A stretch of 64,000 bases of DNA from Chryseobacterium sp. CY350 (GTDB lineage: Bacteria; Bacteroidota; Bacteroidia; Flavobacteriales; Weeksellaceae), in assembly GCF_027945075.1 (NCBI RefSeq), contig NZ_CP116034.1, positions 1,364,001-1,428,000 of the forward strand. The letters are read 5' to 3'. The translations under genes and the position numbers were made by a program. This document shows positions 17,301-26,366 of the stretch, in pieces. A model generated the notes under the pieces. It was given only the letters and a program-made list of their open reading frames with translations. It was not told where the DNA came from and ran no database searches. Position 1 is the first letter of the stretch. Every line of letters begins with the position of its first letter.

Positions 17301-19631
17301 CGGAGTGGTTACCGCTCTCCATTGTACAACATACGTGGCTCCCTGAGCAGGCATCCATGATAAAACAGCACTGACAGGTGTAAGATTTGTCGCTGTTAAA
17401 TTAGTTGGTGCAGCGTTTGTACAAGGAACAGGATTCACAAATCTTACAGCATAATCTTCAACTTCACCATAAGTGTTACCTGAACAAGCTCCCGCAGCAG
17501 ATGCATAAGACACGACAACTCGCATTCTGGTTGCATTCGGACCGTTGTAAGTCACAAGAGGCACATTAAAAGTTCCTGAAACCGGAGATGCAGCGCTTGA
17601 TCCACTAGTGTAAATTAATTCACTTGAATCAAATATTCCGTCTCTGTCGTAATCGATCCAGATATTCGTATAATTCGCATACTGAGTACCAGACCATGTT
17701 TTTGCTACAGAAATGATATTATTCTGAGTTCCTCTCACCAAAGTAAGATCCAATGCCGGATTTGTAGAAAAATTCGTGTACTGAGATTGGGCAGAAGTAT
17801 TATTTAATGGTGTAGAACCTACCGGATTTACAGTTACGTTAGAAATCCAGCCATAGGTTGCGCTTGTATATTGCGCAGCATGAGGACACCAAGAAACTCC
17901 CGGTGTAGTAAAGGCAGTCGGAGTCGAAAACGCCCCCGTCGGACCTGTGTTACAAACGGTTGCAATTTCTACTTCATACTGAGTAAATTCCAACAAACCA
18001 TCAATTGTATATGTATTGGTGAGAGGTGTTGTAAGATTTACTGTCGTCCATGTTCCACCGGGAAGAGACCGATATCTTAAAACATAAGTTGCTCCAGCTG
18101 CCGGCGTCCATGAAACATTTGCTGATGTAGCAGAAATATTACTGACTGCAATATTGGTAGGCGGAGTATTCACACACGGAACTAAAGCAGTTCCCACCAT
18201 CTGTATGATCGGAATTACAGAATATCTGCTTGTAGCAGTAGGTGGCGTTGCAGGATTAGGATTTGTCGTAGAATTATAATACAACATTCCTTTGTTTGTA
18301 CCTGCAGGATAACTTCCCCAGTTCGCTGTACACGAAGTTCCTGTAGAATTTTCATCGACCGCGATAACAATATTACTCGTTCCATCCCAAAGGAAAGGTG
18401 TGGTGAGAGGAATCGTCACCCAGGTTCCTGCCGTCATTGCAGGTAAAGTACCACTGTAGGCCTGTGATAAATCTGAAAAAGGAACCCAGCTTGTAGTGGT
18501 AGCAAAGTCAGTCTGGCTCGTATTCCCCATATAAACTACCCACTGATTATAGTTTGCCTGTGTAGTAGCAGTTGTAGAAACGTAAAACTTTATTGAAGTT
18601 ATATAATTGTTGTTCCCTACAGCTCCTGCAACTTCTGCAGCAGTGTAAATTTGTTGTGAATAATTAAATCCTGAGCAAGAATAAGCCGGTAAATAAGCAT
18701 GAGTGGCAGTTCCGCCACCAATCTGACCGGGCGTAAAAGGAATCCCTTCTGACCAGAGAGATTTATCTGTAGCCGAACAAACTGATCTTACCCACCAGTA
18801 GTAAGTAGTTCCCGAAATCAGCGGAGTTAAATCAGCCGTCGTTCCTGCAGTAAAGGTTCCTGCAGTTCCTGCAACGGGAGGCGTATTTGTTGTAGAATAA
18901 TAATATTCATATCCGTTTGCGGGAGCCGGAGCCGGAGCAAGAGGAGCAGCCCAGTTGATTGTTCCTGAATTTGGAGTAACGTTTGTGACAGGAAGATTCA
19001 CTGGCTCAAAACAGGTGGGAGCCTGAATAACCTTTACTTCATCAAGCAAAATGTCATCATAGAAATATCCGTTTCCAAGCACATCTTTATCAACCGTAAA
19101 TTTTAATTGAACCGTAGCTCCTACATATGAAGCAGCCAACGGAACACCAACAGTTCTCCACTCAGGGTCATTGGTATTGCCTGCCCAAATCTGAACCCAG
19201 CCTGAACCGCTGTTTATTTCGAGTTTCAGTTGATTGTGTTCGTAGTTGGGAACAGTTCCTGTGAGAGAGGTAAGGTGATTTTTAAACCATTCAAATTTCA
19301 CATAAGGATTCGTCAATCCTGTAAGATTGATTTGGGGTGATAGCAACTCTACAGTATGCTCATTGGCATATGGTGAACTTGCATCTACCCAGGCAAAAGT
19401 TCCTGCCGGTCGGCCGCCATTTCCGGTTGCACCATATCCTGCTGCTCCGGAAAACCTCCACTTCACGTAGGTACTTGTTGATGTGGTTGTAGGATTTTGA
19501 CTGATCCAGCAATTGGGAAGTGCTCCGGAACTGAATGACTGTAAAAACGGCACCGCGACGGGCGCGCACTGTGCATATACTTTAGCAATGAAAGCTAAAA
19601 AGAAGATTATAGTAAGTAAAACTTTATTCAT
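14367..19631 (-). CDS. Giant secreted fibronectin-III/GEVED protein with T9SS tail
   Basis: 1754 residues. Signal peptide (1-20, ending AKVYAQ); a MAM-like/cleaved-adhesin jelly-roll domain (~30-200); then alternating fibronectin type III domains and four GEVED modules ending in GEVEDYAV, GEVEDYAV, GEVEDYAV and GEVEDYTV; finally a type IX secretion sorting domain over the last ~75 residues (ILIYPNPVSSELNVKN ... GLYIIDI ... KKFIKQ). The sorting domain directs export across the outer membrane and surface attachment. The protein is probably an adhesin or matrix component. Two FN3-GEVED units, encoded near 16.7-17.2 and 17.4-17.9 kb, are near-duplicates at DNA level. No catalytic domain was seen. 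Confidence 0.9.
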   Translation of the reverse strand: MNKVLLTIIFFLAFIAKVYAQCAPVAVPFLQSFSSGALPNCWISQNPTTTSTSTYVKWRFSGAAGYGATGNGGRPAGTFAWVDASSPYANEHTVELLSPQINLTGLTNPYVKFEWFKNHLTSLTGTVPNYEHNQLKLEINSGSGWVQIWAGNTNDPEWRTVGVPLAASYVGATVQLKFTVDKDVLGNGYFYDDILLDEVKVIQAPTCFEPVNLPVTNVTPNSGTINWAAPLAPAPAPANGYEYYYSTTNTPPVAGTAGTFTAGTTADLTPLISGTTYYWWVRSVCSATDKSLWSEGIPFTPGQIGGGTATHAYLPAYSCSGFNYSQQIYTAAEVAGAVGNNNYITSIKFYVSTTATTQANYNQWVVYMGNTSQTDFATTTSWVPFSDLSQAYSGTLPAMTAGTWVTIPLTTPFLWDGTSNIVIAVDENSTGTSCTANWGSYPAGTNKGMLYYNSTTNPNPATPPTATSRYSVIPIIQMVGTALVPCVNTPPTNIAVSNISATSANVSWTPAAGATYVLRYRSLPGGTWTTVNLTTPLTNTYTIDGLLEFTQYEVEIATVCNTGPTGAFSTPTAFTTPGVSWCPHAAQYTSATYGWISNVTVNPVGSTPLNNTSAQSQYTNFSTNPALDLTLVRGTQNNIISVAKTWSGTQYANYTNIWIDYDRDGIFDSSELIYTSGSSAASPVSGTFNVPLVTYNGPNATRMRVVVSYASAAGACSGNTYGEVEDYAVRFVNPVPCTNAAPTNLTATNLTPVSAVLSWMPAQGATYVVQWRAVTTPAAVWTTITPNPTVSSYTLTGLNEQVQYEFRVAYICNSVQGNFSVPVQFTTPSVSWCPHSAQYTSATYGWISNVTVNPVGSAILNNTSLQSQYTDFSGNPALELTLVRNTQNNLISVGKTWSGTQYANYTNVWIDFDRNGIFDTSELIYTSGSNATSPVSGTFSVPAVTYTGTNATRMRVVVSYAAAAGACSGNTYGEVEDYAVKFIDLQPCSTVAPIPVVSNMTSSTAYVSWIPTANATYRIRWRQGTTGVWQLQPLGYVELAAGQSFYTIDNLLEQTAYQVQIQAKCGNNWGAFSASVNFTTPSLTYCSMTGTGTNDYISNVKVTPVNFPLMDNTSLQTNYISYTTPATMINLEVGSSGNQIAVSKAWVGTTYGDAVYAWIDWNRDGVFTDSERIMTSASSTTTPVTATFNVPSTGIYTGPYTTTMRVALKRGSAPVICVDPVNGEVEDYAVKLRPCSNVTPTNVNINPITHNSATVNWTSAANNNSFVVEYRAVTTPASNWTVINASSIGGNPPVQLTGLIPATEYEVRIAAVCGNSGTGNYTTVQTFTTRCDPTPPNVTITNVTSNSAVITWNPIVPNANYVLRWRAEGTIPWNTPAIPQPPSNSYTITGLNSYVSYEVQVANQCVGETTPNTWSNTQVFTTVRICEIAPPGLTITNLTPTSAEVVWDAFTGTGATGNYILRYRKVGIPSWTTTNVSTNTFTITGLLELTKYEMQVSNVCSGNSGNFTPLYYFTTPTVIYCQVSSNNSTTEFISKVTAKPTNKPEMINESNGSNYSNFTADPTKYIEMIQGSVGNSIIIDKTLANGANAGVAVWIDFNRNGYFDIDERILADGPNANPTASATFTVPADAFVSMTDYKYVVMRVAMQKDGIPVNCSNFNDGEVEDYTVKISKVPVVNSVNQSDILIYPNPVSSELNVKNISEKANYKIYSSSGRLISTGLIMNNKIDVTSLINGLYIIDIEDVKGTVQKKFIKQ

Positions 19632-20046
19632 ATTTAAAATTTTCTTAGTGATACATGATTTCTGATTTTGTTAAAGAGATTTATCTTTCGAATGCGAATT
19701 ACTACGGTATTTCATCATCTGATGACTGACAAAACTTTAAGAAAGTAGATGATTTTATCATAGGCTAGTGAGTTTGGTTCTTTACAAATCTAACAATTTT
19801 TAACAACTTGACAATTATTTTAAGTATAAAATAACATATTTTGCATTATTATCAATAAATTGTAATAAAATTGAAAATATGTGGTATTATCAGTGATTTA
19901 GTAAACTTCTTTATGAAGCATTTCTCCCTAGGCGATAAGTAGCTCATTCTTTCATTAGCAATCTGGGTTTTGCTTACAAAATTCTTCATTTAGCAAACAT
20001 TTGATTTTTTATTTCGGCTGACCTTTGTCTTAATAAAATCAACATT
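19632..20046. other. Divergent intergenic region
   Basis: 415 bases between the T9SS gene and the aldo/keto reductase. It holds a consensus reverse promoter at 19785-19814 and a weaker forward -7 candidate (GACCTTTG near 20020). Nothing else was recognised. Confidence 0.4.
19785..19814 (-). promoter_or_regulatory. Promoter of the giant T9SS gene
   Basis: Reverse-strand TTG (19812-19814), spacer 19, TAGATTTG (19785-19792). This gives a leader of roughly 145 bases. Confidence 0.65.
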
Positions 20047-21051
20047 ATGAACATCGAAATAATACAGTTAGGAAATCAAGGTTTAATGATCCCAAAAATC
20101 GGATTGGGATGCATGGGAATGACCGGTTTTGAAGATGCAAATATGTACGGTGAGGCAGACGAAACAGAAGCAATTGCCACAATACACCGATCTTTAGAAT
20201 TAGGAGGAAACTTTCTGGATACAGCTGATCTCTACGGCCCTTTCAAAAATGAACAGCTGATCGCAAAAGCAGTAGGAAAGAATCGAGAGCAGTACATTAT
20301 TGCTACAAAATTTGGTTGGGAAATTGACGACAGCAACAAAGTAACCTGGGCCATCAACGGTAGTAAAGATTATGTAAAAAAATCTGTGGAAAGATCTTTA
20401 AAAAATTTAAATACAGATTACATTGATCTTTATTATATGCATCGATTAGACAAAAACACTCCGATTGAAGAAACCGTTCAGGCTATGAGCGATCTGGTTC
20501 AGGAAGGAAAAATAGGTTACATTGGTTTGTCTGAAGTTTCATCTGAAACAGTGAAAAGAGCACATTCCGTTCATCCTATTACCGCTGTTCAAAGTGAATA
20601 TTCGCTTTTTGAAAGAACTGCAGAAGAGCGTGGGGTTTTAAAAACTTTACAGGAATTAGGAATTGGCTTTGTAGCGTATTCCCCATTGGGACGCGGATTT
20701 TTATCCGGACAGATCAAATCAATTAATGATTTACCCGAAAATGACTTTCGAAGAGCGATCCCTCGTTTTCAGGAAAAATATTTTCATAAAAATATTGAAT
20801 TGGTGGAAGCAATAGCAAATCTGGCTGAAGAAAAAGAAGTAACCTCATCACAATTGGCTTTAGCATGGATCATGAGCAAAGGAATCGTGCCAATTCCGGG
20901 AACCAAACGCAGAAAATATCTCGAACAAAATATTGAATCTGCCAAGATAATATTAACTGAATCTGATCTTCAGAAACTCGAAACTATTGTACCTTTGGGA
21001 ACCGATACAGGAGCTCCGTACGACGAATTCAGCATGGGACTTTTAGATTAA
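20047..21051 (+). CDS. Aldo/keto reductase
   Basis: 334 residues of a complete (beta/alpha)8 aldo/keto reductase: FLDTADLYGP carries the catalytic Asp and Tyr, IATKFG the Lys, YYMHRLD the His, and PIPGTKRRKYLEQN the NADPH-phosphate contacts. It resembles the YakC/AKR13 group, which reduces aldehydes and ketones with NADPH in the cytoplasm; the substrate is unknown. An AraC regulator follows 15 bases downstream on the same strand, so the pair is one transcript, and the regulator may respond to the enzyme's substrate (inference). Confidence 0.93.
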   Translation: MNIEIIQLGNQGLMIPKIGLGCMGMTGFEDANMYGEADETEAIATIHRSLELGGNFLDTADLYGPFKNEQLIAKAVGKNREQYIIATKFGWEIDDSNKVTWAINGSKDYVKKSVERSLKNLNTDYIDLYYMHRLDKNTPIEETVQAMSDLVQEGKIGYIGLSEVSSETVKRAHSVHPITAVQSEYSLFERTAEERGVLKTLQELGIGFVAYSPLGRGFLSGQIKSINDLPENDFRRAIPRFQEKYFHKNIELVEAIANLAEEKEVTSSQLALAWIMSKGIVPIPGTKRRKYLEQNIESAKIILTESDLQKLETIVPLGTDTGAPYDEFSMGLLD

Positions 21052-21066
21052 ATAAAAAAATCAGCC

Positions 21067-21963
21067 ATGAATACAATACCTTCAATCTCTGCATTTCATA
21101 AATTATTGTCATTAAAAGAACCGAAACATCCTCTGGTGAGCGTGATCAATTTAGCAGAAAGTATTTTTCTGGAAGATGAAGTCTGGAAGGGTTTTACGAA
21201 TAGATTCTACTGTGTGGCGCTGAAAAGAGATGCGGTCGGAAAAGTGAGATACGGGCAGCAACATTATGATTATGACAAAGGTGTGCTAAGTTTTACCGCT
21301 CCCAACCAGGTGCAATATTTAGATTTAAATAATATGGAATGCGGATCTGGTTTTCTGCTGATTTTTCATGAAGATTTTATCCTGAAACATCCACTGGCGG
21401 GAACTATTTCAGATTTCGGATTTTTCTCTTATGCCGTGAACGAAGCTCTACATTTATCTGCCGAAGAGGAAGAAGATTTAATTAAAATCATGCTGAAGAT
21501 CGATAAAGAATGTGAGCATATTGACCGACATACTCAGGAAATTATTTTGTCTCAAATTGATCTGCTTCTAAATTATTCTAAAAGGTTTTATGAAAGACAG
21601 TTTATCACGAGAAAGAACAGCAATCATCAGCTTTTGGTGAAGTTTGAAAGCTTTCTTAATGATTATTTCAAGAAAGACGATTCGCTGAAAAACGGTCTAC
21701 TAACTGTGCAGAATGCTGCCGCAGCCATGAACCTTTCGCCAAGCTATCTGAGTGATCTACTCAGAGTGCATACCGGACAAAATACACAGCAGCATATTCA
21801 CGATAAACTGATTAGCAAGGCTAAAGAACAACTTTCTATGACCAATTTATCGGTAAGCGAAATTGCATATACATTGGGTTTTGAACATGCACAATCATTC
21901 AGCACACTTTTTAAAACCAAAACAAAACAGACACCTCTAGAATATCGAAAATCTTTTAATTAA
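21067..21963 (+). CDS. AraC-family regulator downstream of aldo/keto reductase
   Basis: 298 residues: an N-terminal cupin-like AraC effector region (~1-170) and a C-terminal AraC double helix-turn-helix (~195-298) with LSVSEIAYTLGFEHAQSFSTLFK and PLEYRKSFN. It is co-transcribed with the aldo/keto reductase. In this arrangement the regulator commonly controls its own operon, which I infer rather than see. Confidence 0.9.
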   Translation: MNTIPSISAFHKLLSLKEPKHPLVSVINLAESIFLEDEVWKGFTNRFYCVALKRDAVGKVRYGQQHYDYDKGVLSFTAPNQVQYLDLNNMECGSGFLLIFHEDFILKHPLAGTISDFGFFSYAVNEALHLSAEEEEDLIKIMLKIDKECEHIDRHTQEIILSQIDLLLNYSKRFYERQFITRKNSNHQLLVKFESFLNDYFKKDDSLKNGLLTVQNAAAAMNLSPSYLSDLLRVHTGQNTQQHIHDKLISKAKEQLSMTNLSVSEIAYTLGFEHAQSFSTLFKTKTKQTPLEYRKSFN

Positions 21964-22090
21964 TTTTAAAATGTGAAGTAACTAAAGTAATTTTATTCAG
22001 CCAATGCGAAAAAAGTTGTTTATGATAGAGAGTAAAAATGAATGTAATTTTTCATAAATTCGTTTCTGGCTAATCAATTTACTGCTTCAC

Positions 22091-22423
22091 ATGAAAATAA
22101 AACCGCAATTTACAGCACTTCTCACCTATCTTCCTGCTAAAGACGGCGTAAGAACGACTCCTGTATCATCAGGTTACAGACCAACAATCAAATTCCCTTT
22201 TGATCTGGAATTATATACTGGAATTCAGAATTTTATTGATGCAGAACTGGTTTTCCCGGGAGATACCGTTACGGCCGAAATTGCAATTTTAAAATCTGAA
22301 TATGCTACCGGAAATATATATGAAGGTCTCGATTTTGATTTTTTTGACGGCGAAAATTTAATCGGTCACGGTGTTGTCACGAAAGTAATCAGTCCAACTT
22401 CGGAACGCTCTCCTGAAGAGTGA
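22091..22423 (+). CDS. Stand-alone EF-Tu domain III-like protein
   Basis: 110 residues that align with the third (C-terminal) beta-barrel of elongation factor Tu: FTALLTYLPAKDGVRTTPVSSGYRP corresponds to the FxAxVYxLxxxEGGRxTPxxxGYRP segment, and PGDTV ... FDFFDGENLIGHGVVTKVI to the barrel's end. There is no GTPase domain and no domain II. In EF-Tu this barrel contacts tRNA and EF-Ts; the role of a lone copy is unknown. Its TGA abuts the TGA of the convergent photolyase gene with no base between, leaving no room for a terminator. Confidence 0.75.
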   Translation: MKIKPQFTALLTYLPAKDGVRTTPVSSGYRPTIKFPFDLELYTGIQNFIDAELVFPGDTVTAEIAILKSEYATGNIYEGLDFDFFDGENLIGHGVVTKVISPTSERSPEE

Positions 22424-23716
22424 TCACTCAGCTTTTTCGAGACCTTCTTTATAAACCTTTAAAGCTCTTTCCCTGGCTGATTTATGTTCCACGATTGGCT
22501 TTTCGCTGTAATCTTCGGGCAGCCATTTTTTAATGTATTTTAAATCTTTATCAAATTTTTCGGTTTGCGCTTCCGGACTGAAAACTCTGAAATACGGCGC
22601 TGCATCACAACCACAACCTGCTGCCCACTGCCAGTTTCCGTTGTTGGATGACAATTCATAATCCAGAAGTTTTACGGCAAAATAAGCTTCACCCCATCGC
22701 CAGTCGATCAACAAATGTTTTGTGAGAAAACTGGCAGTAATCATCCTTACTCTGTTGTGCATAAATCCGGTTTCGTTGAGTTGTCGCATTCCCGCATCAA
22801 CAATAGGATAACCGGTTTTTCCTTCGCACCATTTTTTAAATTCCTTTTCATCGTTTCTCCATTCGATATTTTCATATTTCTTTTTAAAACATTGATTGAC
22901 AACGTGGGGAAAATGAAACAAAATTTGCATGAAAAATTCTCGCCAGATCAGCTCGTTAAGCCAAGTTCCGTTATGCTTTAGTGCAAATTCTACGCATTTT
23001 CTCACGGAAATTGTACCAAAACGCAAAGCAATCCCTAAGCGTGTTGTATGATCCAGAGCAGGAAAATCTCTTTTTTTGTCGTAAGAATCTACTATTTCCT
23101 TTGCTAAAACGGGCTTGATGAATTTAAAATCTGTTTTTTGAAATCCGATTTCTTTCAGGCTGAGAATTTTTTCAGATTTTAAAGGAAGAAAATTAGCGAG
23201 ATCACACTTGTATTTCTCAATTTTCATTGCATGGAGCTGTTCTTTCCATTTTTTTGAATAGGGAGTATAAACGGTGTAGGGTGAATGATCACTTTTCAAT
23301 ACATCATTTTTTTCAAATATCAACTGATCTTTAAAATCTAAAAATTTAATGTCTTTTGTTTTTAAAAAATCAGCAATCGTTTGATCTCTTACAATTGCCT
23401 GTGGCTCATAATCTCGATTACAATACACAGTATCAATATCATACTCGTTGGTTAGCTGTTTAAATATTTCCTCCGGTTTGCCATAAAAGGTTTTTAAAGT
23501 ACTTTTGTGTTGATGAAGATCATCATTGATTTCACTTAAAACCTGCTGAATATAATCTACTCTTTTATCTGCTTTTTCAGTTAGCTGATCAAGAATATCC
23601 TGATCAAAAATAAATATAGGTACCACCTTCAGACCTGAATTTAAAGCTTCAGACAAACCGGCGTTATCTTCAAGTCTTAAATCTCTGCGAAACCAAAAAA
23701 TATTAATCTTACTCAT
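22424..23716 (-). CDS. phrB: Deoxyribodipyrimidine photolyase / cryptochrome family
   Basis: 430 residues. The N-terminal Rossmann domain starts FWFRRDLRLEDN; the C-terminal FAD domain has TRLGIALRFGTIS, WLNELIWREFFMQILFHFP, GYPIVDAGMRQL and NGNWQWAAGCGCDAAPYFR, the typical class I CPD photolyase order. The enzyme repairs UV-made pyrimidine dimers with light. A perfect -7 box (CAAAATTA on the plus strand, 23727-23734) lies 10 bases from the start codon. It is convergent with and touches the EF-Tu-like gene, and divergent from a PA2169 gene. Confidence 0.93.
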   Translation of the reverse strand: MSKINIFWFRRDLRLEDNAGLSEALNSGLKVVPIFIFDQDILDQLTEKADKRVDYIQQVLSEINDDLHQHKSTLKTFYGKPEEIFKQLTNEYDIDTVYCNRDYEPQAIVRDQTIADFLKTKDIKFLDFKDQLIFEKNDVLKSDHSPYTVYTPYSKKWKEQLHAMKIEKYKCDLANFLPLKSEKILSLKEIGFQKTDFKFIKPVLAKEIVDSYDKKRDFPALDHTTRLGIALRFGTISVRKCVEFALKHNGTWLNELIWREFFMQILFHFPHVVNQCFKKKYENIEWRNDEKEFKKWCEGKTGYPIVDAGMRQLNETGFMHNRVRMITASFLTKHLLIDWRWGEAYFAVKLLDYELSSNNGNWQWAAGCGCDAAPYFRVFSPEAQTEKFDKDLKYIKKWLPEDYSEKPIVEHKSARERALKVYKEGLEKAE

Positions 23717-23870
23717 GTAAAAAATTCAAAATTATGACGTGACAATATACAAATCTTAAACCACGATCATAATCATTATTTAATGCTTAAAAAACAGTTA
23801 GATGAAATAAATATGGTACTACACAAGGCATAATTGTTGTATCTGAAGATAATAACCAAAAAAAAATATT

Positions 23871-24329
23871 ATGAACAATGAAAGAAATGCAGAAATTTTA
23901 AATGATCTTCTGCACATCACCAATGACCGAATTGCTGGTTTCGAAACAGTAGAAGGTCAGGTTTGGGAATCCTATTCTGATCTTAAAGGAGAATATGACA
24001 GAATGATTTCGGAATCAAAAATCATGAAAAACGACCTGATCAATCTTATTCAGGAAGACGGAAAGACAGCCGACGATTCTGCATCAGCGGCGGGAGCAAT
24101 CCACCGTACCTGGATTGATCTTAAAAACTCTTTTGTAGGCGGAAGCAAAGAAAAATCGACTCTTGAAAATGTAGTTTACGGTGAGCAAAACGCAATTAAA
24201 GCTTACGAAGATGTTTTAGCAAGTGGAGAACTGAATACAAAAAGCGCAAAAATTGTCGAAGATCAGCTATATCTTATCCGACAATCGTATACAAAGTTTA
24301 AAAACATAGAAGATTATAAGAAAAAGTAA
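23871..24329 (+). CDS. PA2169-family four-helix-bundle protein (DUF2383), copy 2
   Basis: 152 residues, colinear with the copy at 9082: ILNDLLHITNDRIAG, SAAGAIHRTWIDLKNSF and STLENVVYGEQNAIKAYEDVL. A DUF2383 ferritin-like bundle of unknown reaction. It stands alone between the photolyase and the FabH-like gene. Two diverged copies 14 kb apart suggest an old duplication. Confidence 0.88.
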   Translation: MNNERNAEILNDLLHITNDRIAGFETVEGQVWESYSDLKGEYDRMISESKIMKNDLINLIQEDGKTADDSASAAGAIHRTWIDLKNSFVGGSKEKSTLENVVYGEQNAIKAYEDVLASGELNTKSAKIVEDQLYLIRQSYTKFKNIEDYKKK

Positions 24330-24519
24330 TAATTAATGACAAAAATCAATATAGCTTTAAACTACTGATATTCAGCAAGTTTAAATTATACTATGTTTAG
24401 AATTTAAAATTTATACATAATAATCTCCTGAAATCATTAATAAGACAGGGAATTATCATAATTTTGAATATTACTCCATAAAAATGACTATCAGTGGGTA
24501 TGTATTAAAGACATTTATG

Positions 24520-25575
24520 ATGAACATTAAAATAATAGGTTCCGGCAGCTACACACCTGAAAATGTAATGAGAAATGCAGATTTTTCAGATCATGTTTTT
24601 CTTAATGAAGAAGGTTTAGCCATAAAATTTCCTGAATCGATCATAGGAAAGTTTAAAGATATTACCGGAATTGAAGAGAGGAGATATGCTGACAATCAAC
24701 ATGTAACATCAGACCTTGCACTCTTTGCTGCTGAAAGGGCTATCGAAGATGCCGGTATCGACCGTGAAACGATTGATTATATCATCGTTGCTCACAATTA
24801 TGGTGATATTTCAAAGGGAAAAGTGCAATCTGATACTGTACCGAGTATTGCTACACGTGTTAAAAATAAATTACGCATACAAAAACCTTACTGTGTTGCT
24901 TACGATCTGCTTTTTGGCTGCCCTGGATGGAACGAAGCAATGATTCATGCAAGTTCATTTGTAAAAGCAGGTATAGCAAAACGCTGTCTTGTCATTGGTG
25001 CAGAGACGTTGTCGAGAGTTACAGATCCTTTTGATCGAGATTCTATGATCTACGCCGATGGTGCAGGTGCTGTTATCGTAGAAGCTACAGAAGAAGATAA
25101 TGGTATTCTTTCGCACGAAAGTGCTACCTATTCTTATGATGAAGCAAATTTTCTGTTTTTCGGAACTTCCTATAATCAGGATGATCAGTCAGACATCCGT
25201 TATATCAAAATGAAAGGCAGAAAGATCTATGAATTTGCTCTTACAAAAGTTCCTTTAGCCATGAAGTCTTGTCTTGAAAAAGCCGGAGTGGAGATTAAAG
25301 ATCTTAAAAAAATCCTTATACACCAGGCAAATGAGAAAATGGACGAAGCCATTATAGAAAGGTTTTACAGCCTCTACGGCTTAGAAGCACCTGTGGATAT
25401 TATGCCAATGTCTATTCATAAATTTGGAAACAGCAGCGTTGCAACAATACCAACCTTATATGATCTCATTATGAAAGGCGAAATGGATGAGCATTCTTTT
25501 AGCAAAGGCGACATAATACTTTTCGCATCTGTAGGAGCAGGTATGAATATCAATGCATTCACTTACAAAGTATAA
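24520..25575 (+). CDS. Ketoacyl-ACP synthase III (FabH-like)
   Basis: 351 residues of thiolase fold. The Cys-His-Asn triad is intact: FGCPGW (Cys near 134), LIHQANEKM (His) and HKFGNSSVATIPTL (Asn). Family members condense acyl-CoA with malonyl-ACP. Isolation from other fatty-acid genes, and the divergence of the segment before the triad, suggest an accessory enzyme (lipid, pigment or secondary metabolite) rather than the housekeeping FabH; this is inference. I start at ATG 24520 (MNIKIIGSGSY), because the twelve codons upstream do not resemble the family. Confidence 0.88.
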   Translation: MNIKIIGSGSYTPENVMRNADFSDHVFLNEEGLAIKFPESIIGKFKDITGIEERRYADNQHVTSDLALFAAERAIEDAGIDRETIDYIIVAHNYGDISKGKVQSDTVPSIATRVKNKLRIQKPYCVAYDLLFGCPGWNEAMIHASSFVKAGIAKRCLVIGAETLSRVTDPFDRDSMIYADGAGAVIVEATEEDNGILSHESATYSYDEANFLFFGTSYNQDDQSDIRYIKMKGRKIYEFALTKVPLAMKSCLEKAGVEIKDLKKILIHQANEKMDEAIIERFYSLYGLEAPVDIMPMSIHKFGNSSVATIPTLYDLIMKGEMDEHSFSKGDIILFASVGAGMNINAFTYKV

Positions 25576-25597
25576 ATTTAACTCAATATTACAATAC

Positions 25598-25631
25598 AAA
25601 CGCTGTCATACATTTTGTGACAGCGTTTTTT
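25598..25631. terminator. Bidirectional terminator
   Basis: Eleven-base stem AAACGCTGTCA / TGACAGCGTTT and T run between the convergent FabH-like and PAP2 genes; its tail reaches into the PAP2 stop codon region. Confidence 0.88.
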
Positions 25632-26313
25632 ATGCTGAATTTTTGCTTCTTATATATATACTTCCTGAAACCATCACAAAAAGGATTCCCACAATAAACC
25701 CGCCGATAACATCTGTAAACCAATGCGCACCGAGATAAATGCGCGACACTGCGCCCAAGATGATCATACCCAAACAAAGAACCGAAGTCAAAATTTTTAG
25801 TGATATTTTAAGTATTTTCGAGTAAATAGCTATGATCATGATAGATCCAAAAAATACGGTGTAAAACAAAACGTGACCACTCGGGAAGCTTTGGTAATGA
25901 GTCTCTTCCACCACTCTTACAAAATCTACCGTGGGTCTGGGACGATCAATAAGCATTTTTAGGACATAACTTACGCCGCCAGATAAAATACACGACAACA
26001 AAAATAAGCCTTCTTTAAAATATTTAAAAATAAAAAAAACAGCTGCAAATGAGAAAACCATAATCGCCGCAACATAAACTGTACCTATCCAACTGAAAGC
26101 TTTCATCACAATATCTAAAATCAAATTCTGATCTTCCTGAATCTCTTTGCTAACGGAAAGATCCCAGGCTTGCGGAGAAAATTTGACTACAAAAAGAGTA
26201 AGGAGGAGAAATACAATGATAAAAAAAACAGAAAAGCAAAGGAAAAAGGTTTTCTTCCTGTCATTAAAATAGGCAGATAAATTTTTATATATATTTTCGT
26301 TTTCAAACTTCAT
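25630..26313 (-). CDS. PAP2-family membrane phosphatase
   Basis: 227 residues with six membrane helices and the three phosphatase motifs in order: KMLIDRPRP, SFPSGHVLF and SRIYLGAHWFTDVIGG. Such enzymes dephosphorylate lipid phosphates (phosphatidic acid, undecaprenyl pyrophosphate or phosphatidylglycerophosphate) at the periplasmic face of the inner membrane. The exact lipid cannot be told. The next reverse gene upstream (C-S lyase) ends 54 bases away, so read-through from the egt operon is possible. Confidence 0.92.
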   Translation of the reverse strand: MKFENENIYKNLSAYFNDRKKTFFLCFSVFFIIVFLLLTLFVVKFSPQAWDLSVSKEIQEDQNLILDIVMKAFSWIGTVYVAAIMVFSFAAVFFIFKYFKEGLFLLSCILSGGVSYVLKMLIDRPRPTVDFVRVVEETHYQSFPSGHVLFYTVFFGSIMIIAIYSKILKISLKILTSVLCLGMIILGAVSRIYLGAHWFTDVIGGFIVGILFVMVSGSIYIRSKNSA

Positions 26314-26366
26314 AATAAAATCTTTGTAATAAATACTCTTCTTAAATATAGCAATGTGCTTTATGG

